From: Escherichia marmotae | GTDB taxonomy: Bacteria; Pseudomonadota; Gammaproteobacteria; Enterobacterales; Enterobacteriaceae | Assembly: GCF_002900365.1 (NCBI RefSeq) | Contig: NZ_CP025979.1 | Location: 992,001-1,056,000, forward strand | Reading direction: 5' to 3' | DNA: 64,000 nt | In this document: positions 18,981-27,636 of the stretch, piece by piece | Numbering within the stretch: the first letter of the stretch is position 1 | Layout of the letters: every line of letters begins with the position of its first letter | Made by a program: the position numbers and the translations under genes | The notes under the pieces: generated by a model | The model's input: only the letters and a program-made list of their open reading frames with translations | Told to the model about the DNA's origin: nothing | Database searches by the model: none

Positions 18981-20354
18981 TTATTTTAATAACCGCACCC
19001 GGCACGTTTTCCCTTTAATCTTTCCGCCCTGTAACTGTTTCCATGCCTTATGGGCAACAGACTGACGCACTGCGACGTAGACATGTGCTGGATGAACGGC
19101 AATTTTGCCAATATCTGTGCTATCCAGACCAATATCCCCCGTCAGCGCCCCCAGCACATCTCCTGGACGCATTTTCGCTTTTTTCCCACCATCAATGCAC
19201 AACGTCACCATTTCTGCTTCCAGCGGCACAATGGCGCTGCTGGCTGGCGGCGTTTGCCAGTTAAGTTTTATCTGCAACATGTCAGAAATGATATTCGCCC
19301 GCTGCGCCTCTTCCGGAGCACAGAAACTGATCGCCAGACCGCTATTCCCCGCTCGCGCAGTACGCCCGATGCGATGTACATGAACTTCAGGGTCCCACGC
19401 CAGCTCAAAGTTCACCACCAGCGCAAGAGATTTGATATCCAGACCACGTGCCGCGACATCGGTCGCCACCAGCACACGTGCGCTACCATTGGCAAAACGA
19501 ACCAACGTCTGATCGCGGTCGCGTTGTTCCAGATCGCCATGTAACGACAATGCACTTTGCCCTACTTCATTCAGAGCATCACACACAGCCTGGCAATCTT
19601 TTTTTGTATTACAGAACACCACACAAGATGATGGCTGATGCAAGCTTAATAACCGCTGCAACAACGAAATTTTGCCTTTGCTGGATGTCTCATAAAATTG
19701 TTGTTCAATAGGCGGTAAAGCATCTGACGTATCAATCTCAATCGCTAAAGGATCGCGTTGTACACGACCGCTAATCGCGGCAATTGCGTCCGGCCAGGTT
19801 GCAGAAAACAGAAGCGTCTGGCGAGAAGCAGGCGCAAAACGGATGACGTCATCAATTGCGTCGCTAAATCCCATATCCAACATACGGTCGGCTTCATCCA
19901 TTACCAGCGTATTCAGGGTATCCAGCGATACAGTGCCTTTTTGCAGGTGATCGAGCAAACGACCCGGCGTTGCCACGATGATATGCGGCGCATGTTGCAG
20001 CGAATCGCGCTGAATGCTGAACGGCTGGCCGCCGCATAAGGTCAAGATTTTGGTATTCGGCAGAAAACGCGCCAGCCGGCGCAACTCTCCGGCAACCTGA
20101 TCCGCCAGTTCACGGGTCGGGCACAGCACTAAAGCCTGGGTCTGAAACAGCGACGCATCAATTTGCTGTAACAAGCCAAGGCCAAATGCCGCCGTTTTGC
20201 CGCTGCCAGTTTTCGCCTGCACGCGAACATCTTTTCCGGCAAGGATCGCCGGAAGCGCGGCGGCCTGCACCGGCGTCATGGTTAAATAGCCCAACTCATT
20301 AAGGTTAGTGAGCTGGGCGGGAGGCAAAACGTTCAGGGTAGAAAAAGCGGTCAC
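18981..20354 (-). CDS. dbpA: ATP-dependent RNA helicase DbpA
   Basis: A 457-residue DEAD-box helicase acting late in 50S assembly. It is recruited to hairpin 92 of 23S rRNA by its C-terminal RNA-recognition domain (about residues 385-457). Motifs in order: AKTGSGKT, PTRELA, DEAD, SAT, ARGLD and HRIGRTAR. The start is GTG at 20354, as in K-12. Convergent with ttcA across a REP. Confidence 0.96.
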   Translation of the reverse strand: MTAFSTLNVLPPAQLTNLNELGYLTMTPVQAAALPAILAGKDVRVQAKTGSGKTAAFGLGLLQQIDASLFQTQALVLCPTRELADQVAGELRRLARFLPNTKILTLCGGQPFSIQRDSLQHAPHIIVATPGRLLDHLQKGTVSLDTLNTLVMDEADRMLDMGFSDAIDDVIRFAPASRQTLLFSATWPDAIAAISGRVQRDPLAIEIDTSDALPPIEQQFYETSSKGKISLLQRLLSLHQPSSCVVFCNTKKDCQAVCDALNEVGQSALSLHGDLEQRDRDQTLVRFANGSARVLVATDVAARGLDIKSLALVVNFELAWDPEVHVHRIGRTARAGNSGLAISFCAPEEAQRANIISDMLQIKLNWQTPPASSAIVPLEAEMVTLCIDGGKKAKMRPGDVLGALTGDIGLDSTDIGKIAVHPAHVYVAVRQSVAHKAWKQLQGGKIKGKTCRVRLLK

Positions 20355-20383
20355 AATCTATTCTCGTGGTCATCGACGCAAAA

Positions 20384-20557
20384 TTAGCAGGCGCGTATCC
20401 TCGCAGATCTACGCTCACGATGCGACAATTTAATCGGTTCTTCATCTGGCGGCGGGTCTGGCATGGGTTGCGGACGAGGGATGGGATCTGGCACTGGTAC
20501 GGGATCGCCAGGAATGGGTTCAGGGACAGGAATTTGCAAATAAATGAGTGTCGTCAT
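20384..20557 (-). CDS. ynaL: Small proline-rich protein YnaL
   Basis: A 57-residue ORF with start ATG at 20557 preceded by the strong site GGAGGG 4 nt away, and TAA at 20384. The first residues are MTTLIYLQIPVPEP; a middle stretch of P-x dipeptides (IPGDPVPVPDPIP ... MPDPPPDEE) is followed by a basic tail (HRERRSARIRAC). It ends 29 bp before the dbpA start and may be cotranscribed with it. I recall a K-12 protein of this kind named YnaL at the same place; function is unknown. Confidence 0.65.
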   Translation of the reverse strand: MTTLIYLQIPVPEPIPGDPVPVPDPIPRPQPMPDPPPDEEPIKLSHRERRSARIRAC

Positions 20558-20614
20558 ATTTCCCTCCGGTCATGGGGTGGACTCTTAAAGGGTAGACGCT
20601 GAAAAATTACAGGC

Positions 20615-20736
20615 AAAAAAAAGCCGACTCATCTAAGTCGGCGTCGTACGAATCAATTGTGCTATGCAGTAATTCAAAAAAGGAAGTAAGACAATATGGA
20701 GCGCAACGCCCATCGCTTGACGTTGCATTCACCTGC
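20615..20736 (-). ncRNA. fnrS: FnrS small RNA
   Basis: Anaerobically induced Hfq-binding sRNA that represses mRNAs for aerobic metabolism. The 5' end GCAGGTGAATGC maps to 20736. The 3' end is a terminator (GCCGACTT ... AAGTCGGC class stem, here GCCGACTTAGATGAGTCGGC) ending in eight U at 20615. The 122-nt span equals the known length. An FNR box is centred 42.5 bp upstream of the start. Confidence 0.93.
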
Positions 20737-20771
20737 GAGGGAGATATTGCCCTGAATGGGTAGAGAGTTTA

Positions 20772-20785
20772 TTGACTTCGCTCAA
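20772..20785 (-). promoter_or_regulatory. FNR binding site of fnrS
   Basis: Read on the minus strand: TTGAG-CGAA-GTCAA, near the FNR consensus TTGAT-N4-ATCAA. The centre is at 20778.5, which is -42.5 to the inferred fnrS start, the normal place for a class II FNR activator site. Confidence 0.85.
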
Positions 20786-20831
20786 ACTTTACGGCATTTT
20801 TATATACAGGAAGTAGACAAATTTTCTTTTG

Positions 20832-21815
20832 TTACAACCATTTACTACGATGCAACCATAAAGCAACACCACCAATAAGAACAACTAACAGAATACAAAA
20901 AAGCGAAAAGCCGAATTGCCATCCCCCGCCAGGAATACCACCGAGGTTGACACCAAATAACCCAGTTAAAAACGTACTGGGTAAAAAGACCATTGCCATC
21001 AACGACATCGTATAAGTACGACGCGCTAAATTTTCCTGCATGACCTGAGCGATTTCATCTGCCATCACGCCGGTTCGGGCAATACAGGCGTCAATCTCAT
21101 CCAGGCCGCGTCCGAGACGATCGGCAATGTCCTGCATTCGGCGGCGTTGGTCGTCATTCATCCACGGCAGACGCTCACTAGCAAGGCGAGCATAAACATC
21201 ACGCTGCGGTGCCATATAGCGACGCATCACAATTAATTGTTTACGCAGCAACGCCAGGAAACCGCGCGGCGGTATTTGTTGATCGAGCAGATTATCTTCC
21301 AGGTCGATAATTTTATCGTGCAGTTGTTCTATAAACTCACTGGAATGATCGGTTAACGCATCACACACATCCACCAGCCAGCCACCGCAATCGGTCGGGC
21401 CGGTTCCCTCTTCCAGATCGCTAACCACATCATCCAGCGCCAACACTTTACGTTGTCGGGTCGAGACAATTAACCGTCCATCCATATAAACACGCATGGC
21501 GACCAGTTGATCGGGACGTTCATCAGTACTGCCATTAATGCAGCGTAAAGTAATCAACGTCCCTTCCCCAAGACGGCTGACCCTGGGCCGCGTGCTTTCC
21601 CCCGCCAGCGCATCGCGTACGTTATTTGGCAACAAGGGTGTTGTCGCCAGCCATTGGGCACTGTCATGGTGCACATAATTGAGGTGGAGCCAGCAAGGAT
21701 GCGCTTCATCTATATCATCTGTATTTTCCAGCGGTTTAACTCCGCCTTTACCATCCAACATCCAGGCAAATACTGCATCCGGGACATTTACGTCCGCTCC
21801 CTTAATCACTTCCAC
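20832..21815 (-). CDS. zntB: Zinc transporter ZntB (CorA family)
   Basis: A 327-residue inner-membrane metal transporter with a large cytoplasmic N-terminal funnel domain and two C-terminal membrane helices. The pore motif between the helices reads GVN (LFGVNLGGIPGG), the ZntB variant of the CorA GMN signature. The second helix ends in LHRSKWL. Length equals K-12. It lies upstream of fnrS on the same strand, separated by about 95 bp. Confidence 0.95.
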   Translation of the reverse strand: MEVIKGADVNVPDAVFAWMLDGKGGVKPLENTDDIDEAHPCWLHLNYVHHDSAQWLATTPLLPNNVRDALAGESTRPRVSRLGEGTLITLRCINGSTDERPDQLVAMRVYMDGRLIVSTRQRKVLALDDVVSDLEEGTGPTDCGGWLVDVCDALTDHSSEFIEQLHDKIIDLEDNLLDQQIPPRGFLALLRKQLIVMRRYMAPQRDVYARLASERLPWMNDDQRRRMQDIADRLGRGLDEIDACIARTGVMADEIAQVMQENLARRTYTMSLMAMVFLPSTFLTGLFGVNLGGIPGGGWQFGFSLFCILLVVLIGGVALWLHRSKWL

Positions 21816-22071
21816 AGTGCCTCCATTGTCAACGCATTATTTTGTAGTCTAGTCTTCTGGTCATCTTACGCAACATCTCATCACCCCATTACCCTGAAAT
21901 GATTAATAAAGTCCTGTCAAAATTAAATACAGAAAGCAAAATACTTTTCCTGATTTGAAAACGTGTAAAGCGTTAAATAGCGTCTATCATTATCAGAATT
22001 ATCTGATCATTTGTCGTGGCATTTTTGCGATCAGGTAGTAACAAAAGATTGATAAAAATAACGGGATTTCA

Positions 22072-23303
22072 ATGAATACGCACAACTTCAATACTCTGGA
22101 CTTATTAACCAGTCCTGTCTGGATCGTTTCACCCTTTGAAGAACAATTAATTTATGCCAATAGTGCAGCGCGACTTTTGATGCAAGAACTCACCTTTAGT
22201 CAGCTACGTACCGGCCTCTATTCCATCTCCTCGCAAAACGAGCTTCTTAAATACCTCACAGACTTGCATAACCAGCTCGATATTGTAGAAATTCTCACTG
22301 TCCAGCGTAATGGTGAAGAGGCGGCATTAAGCTGCCGATTGCCCCTCAAAGAGATGAGTGAGACGGGAAAAGTAATTATCTTCGAAGGAATGGAAACTCC
22401 AGCAACACTGGGGTTAAAAGCCAGTCGTTCAGCGAATTATCAGCGTAAAAAACAAGGGTTTTATGCTCGTTTTTTTCTGACCAACTCTGCACCGATGCTG
22501 TTAATTGATCCCTCACGTGATGGCCAAATCGTCGATGCTAATCTGGCCGCGCTCAATATCTACGGCTACAACCATGAAACAATGTGTCAGAAGCACACCT
22601 GGGAAATAAATATGCTTGGGCGTCGCATCATGCCAGTCATGCATGAAATTTCACGGTTGCCCGGCGGCCATAAGCCTCTCAATTTTGTCCATAAACTGGC
22701 AGATGGCTCCATTCGGCATGTGCAAACTTATGCCGGGCCAATTGAGATTTACGGCGACAGGTTAATGTTATGCATCGTACATGATATTACAGAGCAAAAA
22801 CGGCTGGAGGAACAACTGGAACATGCAGCCCACCATGATGCACTAACGGGATTACTCAACCGTCGGCAGTTTTATCACATAACTGACCCCGGACAGATGC
22901 AGCACCTGGCAATAGCTCAGGATTATAGTTTGTTGCTCATCGACACCGATCGTTTTAAGCATATCAATGACTTATACGGTCATCAGAAAGGAGATGAAGT
23001 GTTATGCTCGCTTGCCCATACTCTTGAAAGTTGCGCCCGCAAAGGCGATTTGGTGTTTCGTTGGGGGGGGAAGAGTTCGTCTTATTGTTGCCGAGAACCC
23101 CGTTGGATACTGCACTTTCGTTGGCTGAAACTATCCGCTTGAGCGTGGCAAAAGTGAGTATTTCGGGCTTACCGCGCTTCACAGTCAGTATTGGCGTGGC
23201 GCATCACGAAGGAAATGAAAACATCGATGAACTGTTTAAGCGTGTTGATGATGCCTTGTATCGGGCAAAAAATGACGGACGCAACCGCGTGTTAGCCGCC
23301 TGA
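22072..23303 (+). pseudogene. dgcM: Diguanylate cyclase DgcM, frameshifted in the GGEEF-coding G tract
   Basis: PAS-PAS-GGDEF enzyme that makes c-di-GMP and drives curli (csgD) expression together with MlrA and PdeR. The first frame (22072-23142) carries both PAS regions and the start of the GGDEF domain (DALTGLLNRRQF). The second frame supplies FVLLLPRTP to the stop at 23303. The switch is at 23063-23070, a run of eight G. Nine G would read R-W-G-G-E-E-F and restore a 410-residue protein, the K-12 length. As written, the active-site loop is lost and the protein ends after about 24 wrong residues. Both fragments are otherwise well conserved. Confidence 0.92.
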
Positions 23304-23333
23304 TATATTCAAAAACGCGGAAGCGTCATTTAA

Positions 23334-23897
23334 TTATCGACTACGTTTAGCGTGGCGTTCCCAGTTTTCCAGCTTCGCCTGCACCGTTTTACGCAGCGCG
23401 ACGTAACATGCCCCGCTACCGCCATGATGCGGTAGTGCGGTGCAATAGGCCTGTACGTCTTCGAACTCCGTCAGCCAACGCGCCACATAGCTACGAATAA
23501 TATTCGCGTGTGATTTATCTTCCCGCCCTTTGCCATGAATAATAAGCACATTTCGCAAGCCGTCCGCCAGCGCCTGATGAATAAAACTGAATACCATTTT
23601 ACGGCACTCCTCCACCGGCTGGCGCAGTAAATTCAGGCTGGCCTGCTGCGGATATTTGCCGCTGCGTAGCTTATCAATCACCCCATGTTGCAACCCTTCC
23701 CGACGAAATTCCAGCGGCTGGGTTAGTGGAATAATGTCAAGAAATCCGGTGGTGAGAAAATTATCAAGTTGCAGCGTATCTATACGCTGCGGCGCACGTT
23801 GGTTACGCGTTGGATGCCAGTAGACATCAGTAGCGCATTTCAGTGGCTGGACATCTTCCATGGCGTCAAGAAACAGCGATTTGTCGTCAGGGTTCAT
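23334..23897 (-). CDS. smrA: Small MutS-related (Smr) domain protein SmrA
   Basis: A 187-residue DUF/Smr protein (YdaL). The N-terminal region carries the conserved FLDAMEDVQPL. The C-terminal Smr domain has the LNLLRQPVEEC variant of the LDLHG motif and HGKGRED. Smr proteins are nucleases; SmrA has DNA-nicking activity in E. coli. Convergent with dgcM. Confidence 0.92.
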   Translation of the reverse strand: MNPDDKSLFLDAMEDVQPLKCATDVYWHPTRNQRAPQRIDTLQLDNFLTTGFLDIIPLTQPLEFRREGLQHGVIDKLRSGKYPQQASLNLLRQPVEECRKMVFSFIHQALADGLRNVLIIHGKGREDKSHANIIRSYVARWLTEFEDVQAYCTALPHHGGSGACYVALRKTVQAKLENWERHAKRSR

Positions 23898-24122
23898 GTA
23901 GCATCCTCACGCAATACAGAGCGCGATATAATAACTGTGCCCCATCAGGCCGACAACGGTCTGGCGCAATTTCCCGTATGCAGATTAGGAACAACATATA
24001 TTACGGCGAAGCATTAATGCATGATGACTCAGTTGTATAGCGGCTGATTTAACTTATATTTTCGTGAAACCGGTCACTGAAGAAAATTGGCAACAGAGTG
24101 GTAAAACCGTTATAACACTGTC

Positions 24123-24217
24123 ACCGGCAGACAGGAACCCAGGCCGGAATAAAGACGCGGATGCACTGCTGTGTGTACTGTAGAGTCTGGCGGATGTCGA
24201 CAGGCTCTATTTTTTTA
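24123..24217 (+). ncRNA. mcaS: McaS small RNA
   Basis: Hfq-binding sRNA that activates flhD and pgaA and represses csgD. The 3' two thirds (AAGACGCGGATGCACTGC onward to GACAGGCTCTATTTTTTT) match K-12 McaS as I recall it, including the terminator hairpin and U tract. The 5' stem is diverged but can still pair (ACCGGC ... GCCGG). The span is 95 nt, as in K-12. In K-12 the neighbour is abgR; here it is followed by an abgT remnant and ogt. Confidence 0.88.
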
Positions 24218-24311
24218 TGCGTGCGCAGAAGATAATCACATTCGCAGACTAAAAACGCGATCAGCAGTGGCTGCCTGCCCCCTTTTTTGCATTGTTTGCA
24301 CCTCTATATAA

Positions 24312-24509
24312 CCATCAGCACTAATATCTCTGTTTCTCTGACTTCTGCAACGATATAAGCCAGCCGCCAAACTGGATACCTACAATTTGTTAGCCTTACT
24401 GTCTCCTCTTATATTCTTGGTGGTATGGCTGCTGATATTGCTGGCATGGTATCTTGTCGGTCTACTGATTAGTCCGGGTTTTACCCACGTTTGTCTTGAG
24501 AGAGAACGG
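24312..24509 (+). pseudogene. abgT: Remnant of the p-aminobenzoyl-glutamate transporter AbgT (C-terminal end)
   Basis: In the frame of ogt, codons from 24312 read P-S-A-L-I-S-L-F-L-stop, then LLQRYKPAAKLDTY and onward into a hydrophobic helix (FLVVWLLILLAWYLVGL). This aligns with the K-12 AbgT C-terminus (FLQRYKPDAKLGTYYS ... FLVVWLLMLLAWYLVGLP). The TGA at 24339 replaces a Gly codon, and the frame then runs into ogt because the abgT stop is gone. abgA, abgB, abgR and most of abgT are absent. In K-12 abgT directly precedes ogt in one operon, so this is the scar of their deletion. Confidence 0.85.
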
Positions 24510-25025
24510 ATGCTGAGATTACTTGAAGAAAAAATTGCCACCCCATTGGGTCCACTATGGGTGATTTGCGATGAACAATTCCGTCTGCGGGCGGTTGAAT
24601 GGGAAGAGTACAGTGATCGCATGGTGCAATTGCTGGACATCCATTATCGCAAAGAAGGTTATGAGCGAATTTCCGCAACCAATCCCGGCGGTCTTAGCGA
24701 CAAACTTCGCGACTATTTTGCCGGTAATCTTAGCATTATTGATACCCTTCCTACCGCTACTGGTGGTACTCCATTTCAGCGGGAAGTGTGGAAAACATTG
24801 CGCACTATTCCTTGTGGCCAGGTAATGCATTACGGTCAACTGGCAGAACATCTGGGTCGTCCGGGCGCAGCGCGCGCCGTTGGCGCGGCGAACGGTTCAA
24901 ATCCGATCAGTATTGTCGTACCTTGCCACCGGGTTATTGGACGAAACGGCACGATGACCGGATATGCAGGCGGAGTGCAGCGAAAAGAGTGGTTATTGCG
25001 CCATGAAGGCTATCTACTGCTGTAG
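24510..25025 (+). CDS. ogt: O6-alkylguanine-DNA alkyltransferase Ogt
   Basis: A 171-residue suicide repair protein that removes alkyl groups from O6-guanine and O4-thymine. The active-site motif PCHRVIG is present, and the GxPxAARAVGxA-like segment (GRPGAARAVGAANGSNP) forms the DNA-binding helix region. The ATG at 24510 gives the K-12 start MLRLLEEK. The longer frame upstream is the abgT remnant and not part of Ogt. Loss of the abgABT-ogt operon promoter may change ogt expression (inference). Confidence 0.95.
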   Translation: MLRLLEEKIATPLGPLWVICDEQFRLRAVEWEEYSDRMVQLLDIHYRKEGYERISATNPGGLSDKLRDYFAGNLSIIDTLPTATGGTPFQREVWKTLRTIPCGQVMHYGQLAEHLGRPGAARAVGAANGSNPISIVVPCHRVIGRNGTMTGYAGGVQRKEWLLRHEGYLLL

Positions 25026-25186
25026 ACCTTAAACAATTTGTGCCGGTTTGCTCACAGTTTTATGTAAAGCCATCCTTAATAATTTAAGAATTTTCAAGTA
25101 GATAGATATATATTTACATCTATTATCGGAATTCTCCGCTGTTAAGGTTTGCTTAGACTTACTTGCTCCCTAAAAAGATGTTAAAA

Positions 25187-25200
25187 TTGACAAATATCAA
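25187..25200 (+). promoter_or_regulatory. FNR autoregulatory site upstream of fnr
   Basis: TTGAC-AAAT-ATCAA, one mismatch from the FNR consensus, lies 20 bp before the fnr ATG and so within or near the transcription start. This fits the known mild anaerobic self-repression. Confidence 0.85.
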
Positions 25201-25219
25201 TTACGGCTTGAGCAGACCT

Positions 25220-25972
25220 ATGATCCCGGAAAAGCGAATTATACGGCGCATTCAGTCTGGCGGTTGTGCTATCCATTGCCAGGATTGCAGCATCAGTCAG
25301 CTTTGCATCCCGTTCACACTAAACGAACATGAGCTTGATCAGCTTGATAATATCATTGAGCGAAAGAAGCCTATTCAGAAAGGCCAGACGCTGTTTAAGG
25401 CTGGTGATGAACTTAAATCGCTTTATGCCATCCGCTCCGGTACGATTAAAAGTTATACCATCACAGAGCAAGGCGACGAGCAAATCACTGGCTTCCATTT
25501 AGCAGGCGATCTGGTAGGTTTTGACGCTATTGGCAGCGGTCATCACCCTAGCTTCGCCCAGGCGCTGGAAACGTCAATGGTATGTGAAATCCCGTTCGAA
25601 ACACTGGACGATCTGTCTGGTAAAATGCCGAATCTGCGTCAGCAGATGATGCGTCTGATGAGCGGTGAAATTAAAGGCGATCAGGACATGATTCTGCTGC
25701 TGTCGAAGAAAAATGCAGAAGAACGTCTGGCTGCTTTTATCTACAACCTGTCCCGTCGTTTTGCCCAACGCGGCTTCTCCCCTCGTGAATTCCGCCTGAC
25801 GATGACTCGTGGCGATATCGGCAACTACCTGGGCCTGACGGTAGAAACCATCAGCCGTCTGCTGGGACGCTTCCAAAAAAGCGGCATGCTGGCAGTCAAA
25901 GGTAAATACATCACCATCGAAAATAACGATGCGCTGGCCCTGCTTGCTGGTCATACGCGCAACGTCGCCTGA
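25220..25972 (+). CDS. fnr: Fumarate and nitrate reduction regulator FNR
   Basis: A 250-residue CRP-family regulator that senses oxygen with a 4Fe-4S cluster and controls the aerobic-anaerobic switch. Cluster ligands Cys20, Cys23 and Cys29 are seen in HCQDCSISQLC, with Cys122 in SMVCEIP. The C-terminal helix-turn-helix includes the recognition segment TVETISRLLGRF. The ATG at 25220 matches K-12; the longer frame to 25163 overlaps the operator and is unlikely. Its target fnrS is in the same window. Confidence 0.97.
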   Translation: MIPEKRIIRRIQSGGCAIHCQDCSISQLCIPFTLNEHELDQLDNIIERKKPIQKGQTLFKAGDELKSLYAIRSGTIKSYTITEQGDEQITGFHLAGDLVGFDAIGSGHHPSFAQALETSMVCEIPFETLDDLSGKMPNLRQQMMRLMSGEIKGDQDMILLLSKKNAEERLAAFIYNLSRRFAQRGFSPREFRLTMTRGDIGNYLGLTVETISRLLGRFQKSGMLAVKGKYITIENNDALALLAGHTRNVA

Positions 25973-26123
25973 TTTTTCCGCATAATCGACTATCCTTCTG
26001 TCATATCATTAAATTTTTCTGATTTATTGATCTGGCAGAAGGTTCATCACTGTTTCATTCACCAGATATGGGTTAATCTTTTAATTACAAACTGCATTGA
26101 CAGTTGTTGTAAGGAGACCCTGT

Positions 26124-27083
26124 ATGGCTATGTATCAGAACATGCTCGTTGTTATCGATCCTAACCAGGACGATCAACCAGCATTACGGCGAGCTGTTTA
26201 TTTACATCAACGGATTGGTGGCAAAATTAAAGCTTTTTTGCCGATTTATGATTTCTCATACGAAATGACTACCCTGCTCTCCCCGGACGAGCGCACCGCC
26301 ATGCGTCAGGGTGTTATCAGTCAGCGAACTGCGTGGATACACGAGCAGGCGAAATATTATCTTAACGCTGGCGTCCCCATTGAAATCAAAGTGGTCTGGC
26401 ATAACCGTCCTTTCGAAGCCATCATTCAGGAAGTGGTCAGCGGTGGGCACGATTTAGTCCTGAAAATGGCACACCAACATGATCGTCTGGAAGCGGTTAT
26501 CTTTACCCCTACCGACTGGCATCTGTTGCGTAAATGCCCAAGTCCGGTGTGGATGGTGAAAGATCAACCGTGGCCGGAAGGCGGTAAGGCGTTGGTGGCA
26601 GTAAATCTCGCCAGCGAAGAGCCGTATCATAATGCTCTCAATGAAAAACTGGTGAAAGAGACGATTGAACTGGCTGCACAGGTGAATCACACCGAAGTCC
26701 ATCTGGTTGGCGCGTATCCCGTTACTCCTATTAATATTGCTATTGAGCTGCCGGAATTTGATCCAAGCGTTTATAACGACGCTATCCGCGGACAACATTT
26801 GCTGGCGATGAAAGCCCTGCGGCAGAAATTCGGTATTAATGAAAACATGACGCACGTCGAAAAAGGTCTGCCGGAAGAAGTGATTCCTGATCTGGCGGAA
26901 CATTTGCAGGCAGGAATTGTCGTTCTTGGCACCGTAGGACGAACCGGAATTTCCGCGGCATTCCTTGGCAATACGGCGGAACAGGTGATTGATCATCTCC
27001 GTTGCGACCTGCTGGTAATCAAACCCGATCAATACCAGACGCCTGTTGAACTGGATGACGAAGAAGAAGACGACGACGATTAA
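26124..27083 (+). CDS. uspE: Tandem universal stress protein UspE
   Basis: A protein of 319 residues with two tandem UspA domains (about 1-150 and 160-305), involved in oxidative stress resistance, motility and aggregation. The ATG at 26124 follows AAGGAGACCCTGT. The C-terminus ends in an acidic tail (LDDEEEDDDD) a few residues longer than K-12, encoded by GAA and GAC triplet runs. A terminator follows. Confidence 0.95.
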   Translation: MAMYQNMLVVIDPNQDDQPALRRAVYLHQRIGGKIKAFLPIYDFSYEMTTLLSPDERTAMRQGVISQRTAWIHEQAKYYLNAGVPIEIKVVWHNRPFEAIIQEVVSGGHDLVLKMAHQHDRLEAVIFTPTDWHLLRKCPSPVWMVKDQPWPEGGKALVAVNLASEEPYHNALNEKLVKETIELAAQVNHTEVHLVGAYPVTPINIAIELPEFDPSVYNDAIRGQHLLAMKALRQKFGINENMTHVEKGLPEEVIPDLAEHLQAGIVVLGTVGRTGISAAFLGNTAEQVIDHLRCDLLVIKPDQYQTPVELDDEEEDDDD

Positions 27084-27104
27084 TCGTTCTTTAATTACTC
27101 ACGA

Positions 27105-27130
27105 GGCCCGATACTTCGGGCCTTTTCTTC
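27105..27130 (+). terminator. Terminator after uspE
   Basis: GGCCCG-ATACTT-CGGGCC is followed by TTTTCTTC; it also lies at the end of the convergent ynaJ. Confidence 0.85.
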
Positions 27131-27134
27131 TTGC

Positions 27135-27392
27135 TTATTTCTCATCGCCGCCGAGGAAATAAATTCCCAGCGGGATTGCCAGCAACACGGTAAAAACCAG
27201 GCTGTACACGAAAATCATCGAAGATTGAATCACATACATTGATGTCGTCCAGTCAGACAGCGGAATATTATATTGTTCAATAACACCACCAATGGTTGCG
27301 CGAGTCACCACCGACGCCGCAATAATAAAAACCGCCAACAAGCCTAAGAGAAACTTTCTTCCCCTCGCTGACTTTAATTTCATCATGATCAT
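27135..27392 (-). CDS. ynaJ: DUF2534 inner-membrane protein YnaJ
   Basis: An 85-residue protein with two predicted membrane helices, FLLGLLAVFIIAASVV near residues 15-30 and VYSLVFTVLLAIPLGIYF near residues 62-80. It matches K-12 YnaJ with few changes. The ATG at 27392 gives the K-12 length. Function is unknown. Confidence 0.92.
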   Translation of the reverse strand: MIMMKLKSARGRKFLLGLLAVFIIAASVVTRATIGGVIEQYNIPLSDWTTSMYVIQSSMIFVYSLVFTVLLAIPLGIYFLGGDEK

Positions 27393-27636
27393 AATGTAAT
27401 CCTTGTGCAAACAAACTCTCTGTTACTTATGCGTAACAATACCATGACATTTTGTCGTTGTCTGCTCTGAAGGCGTCAGATTGTTGACGTTTATATCATC
27501 AATCTATTGATCAATTCGCTGATGTTGCTACTTCCTTCCCTTACTATTGATGATATGAATCATTTGTCGCGGTAAAATAGCCCCGCCAGGGGTTTCCGGC
27601 ATGACTTCAACCAATCTGGAGGAGCCTGATAAAACA

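Noticed and set aside
23031..23303. A separate small gene downstream of dgcM
   Set aside because: It is the second half of the DgcM GGDEF domain in a shifted frame; its first residues (RPQRRFGVSLG) are out-of-frame reading of the same DNA.
24387..25025. A longer Ogt with an N-terminal membrane helix, starting at TTG 24387
   Set aside because: The extra part aligns with the AbgT C-terminus and carries an upstream stop; the native Ogt start MLRLLEEK is at 24510.
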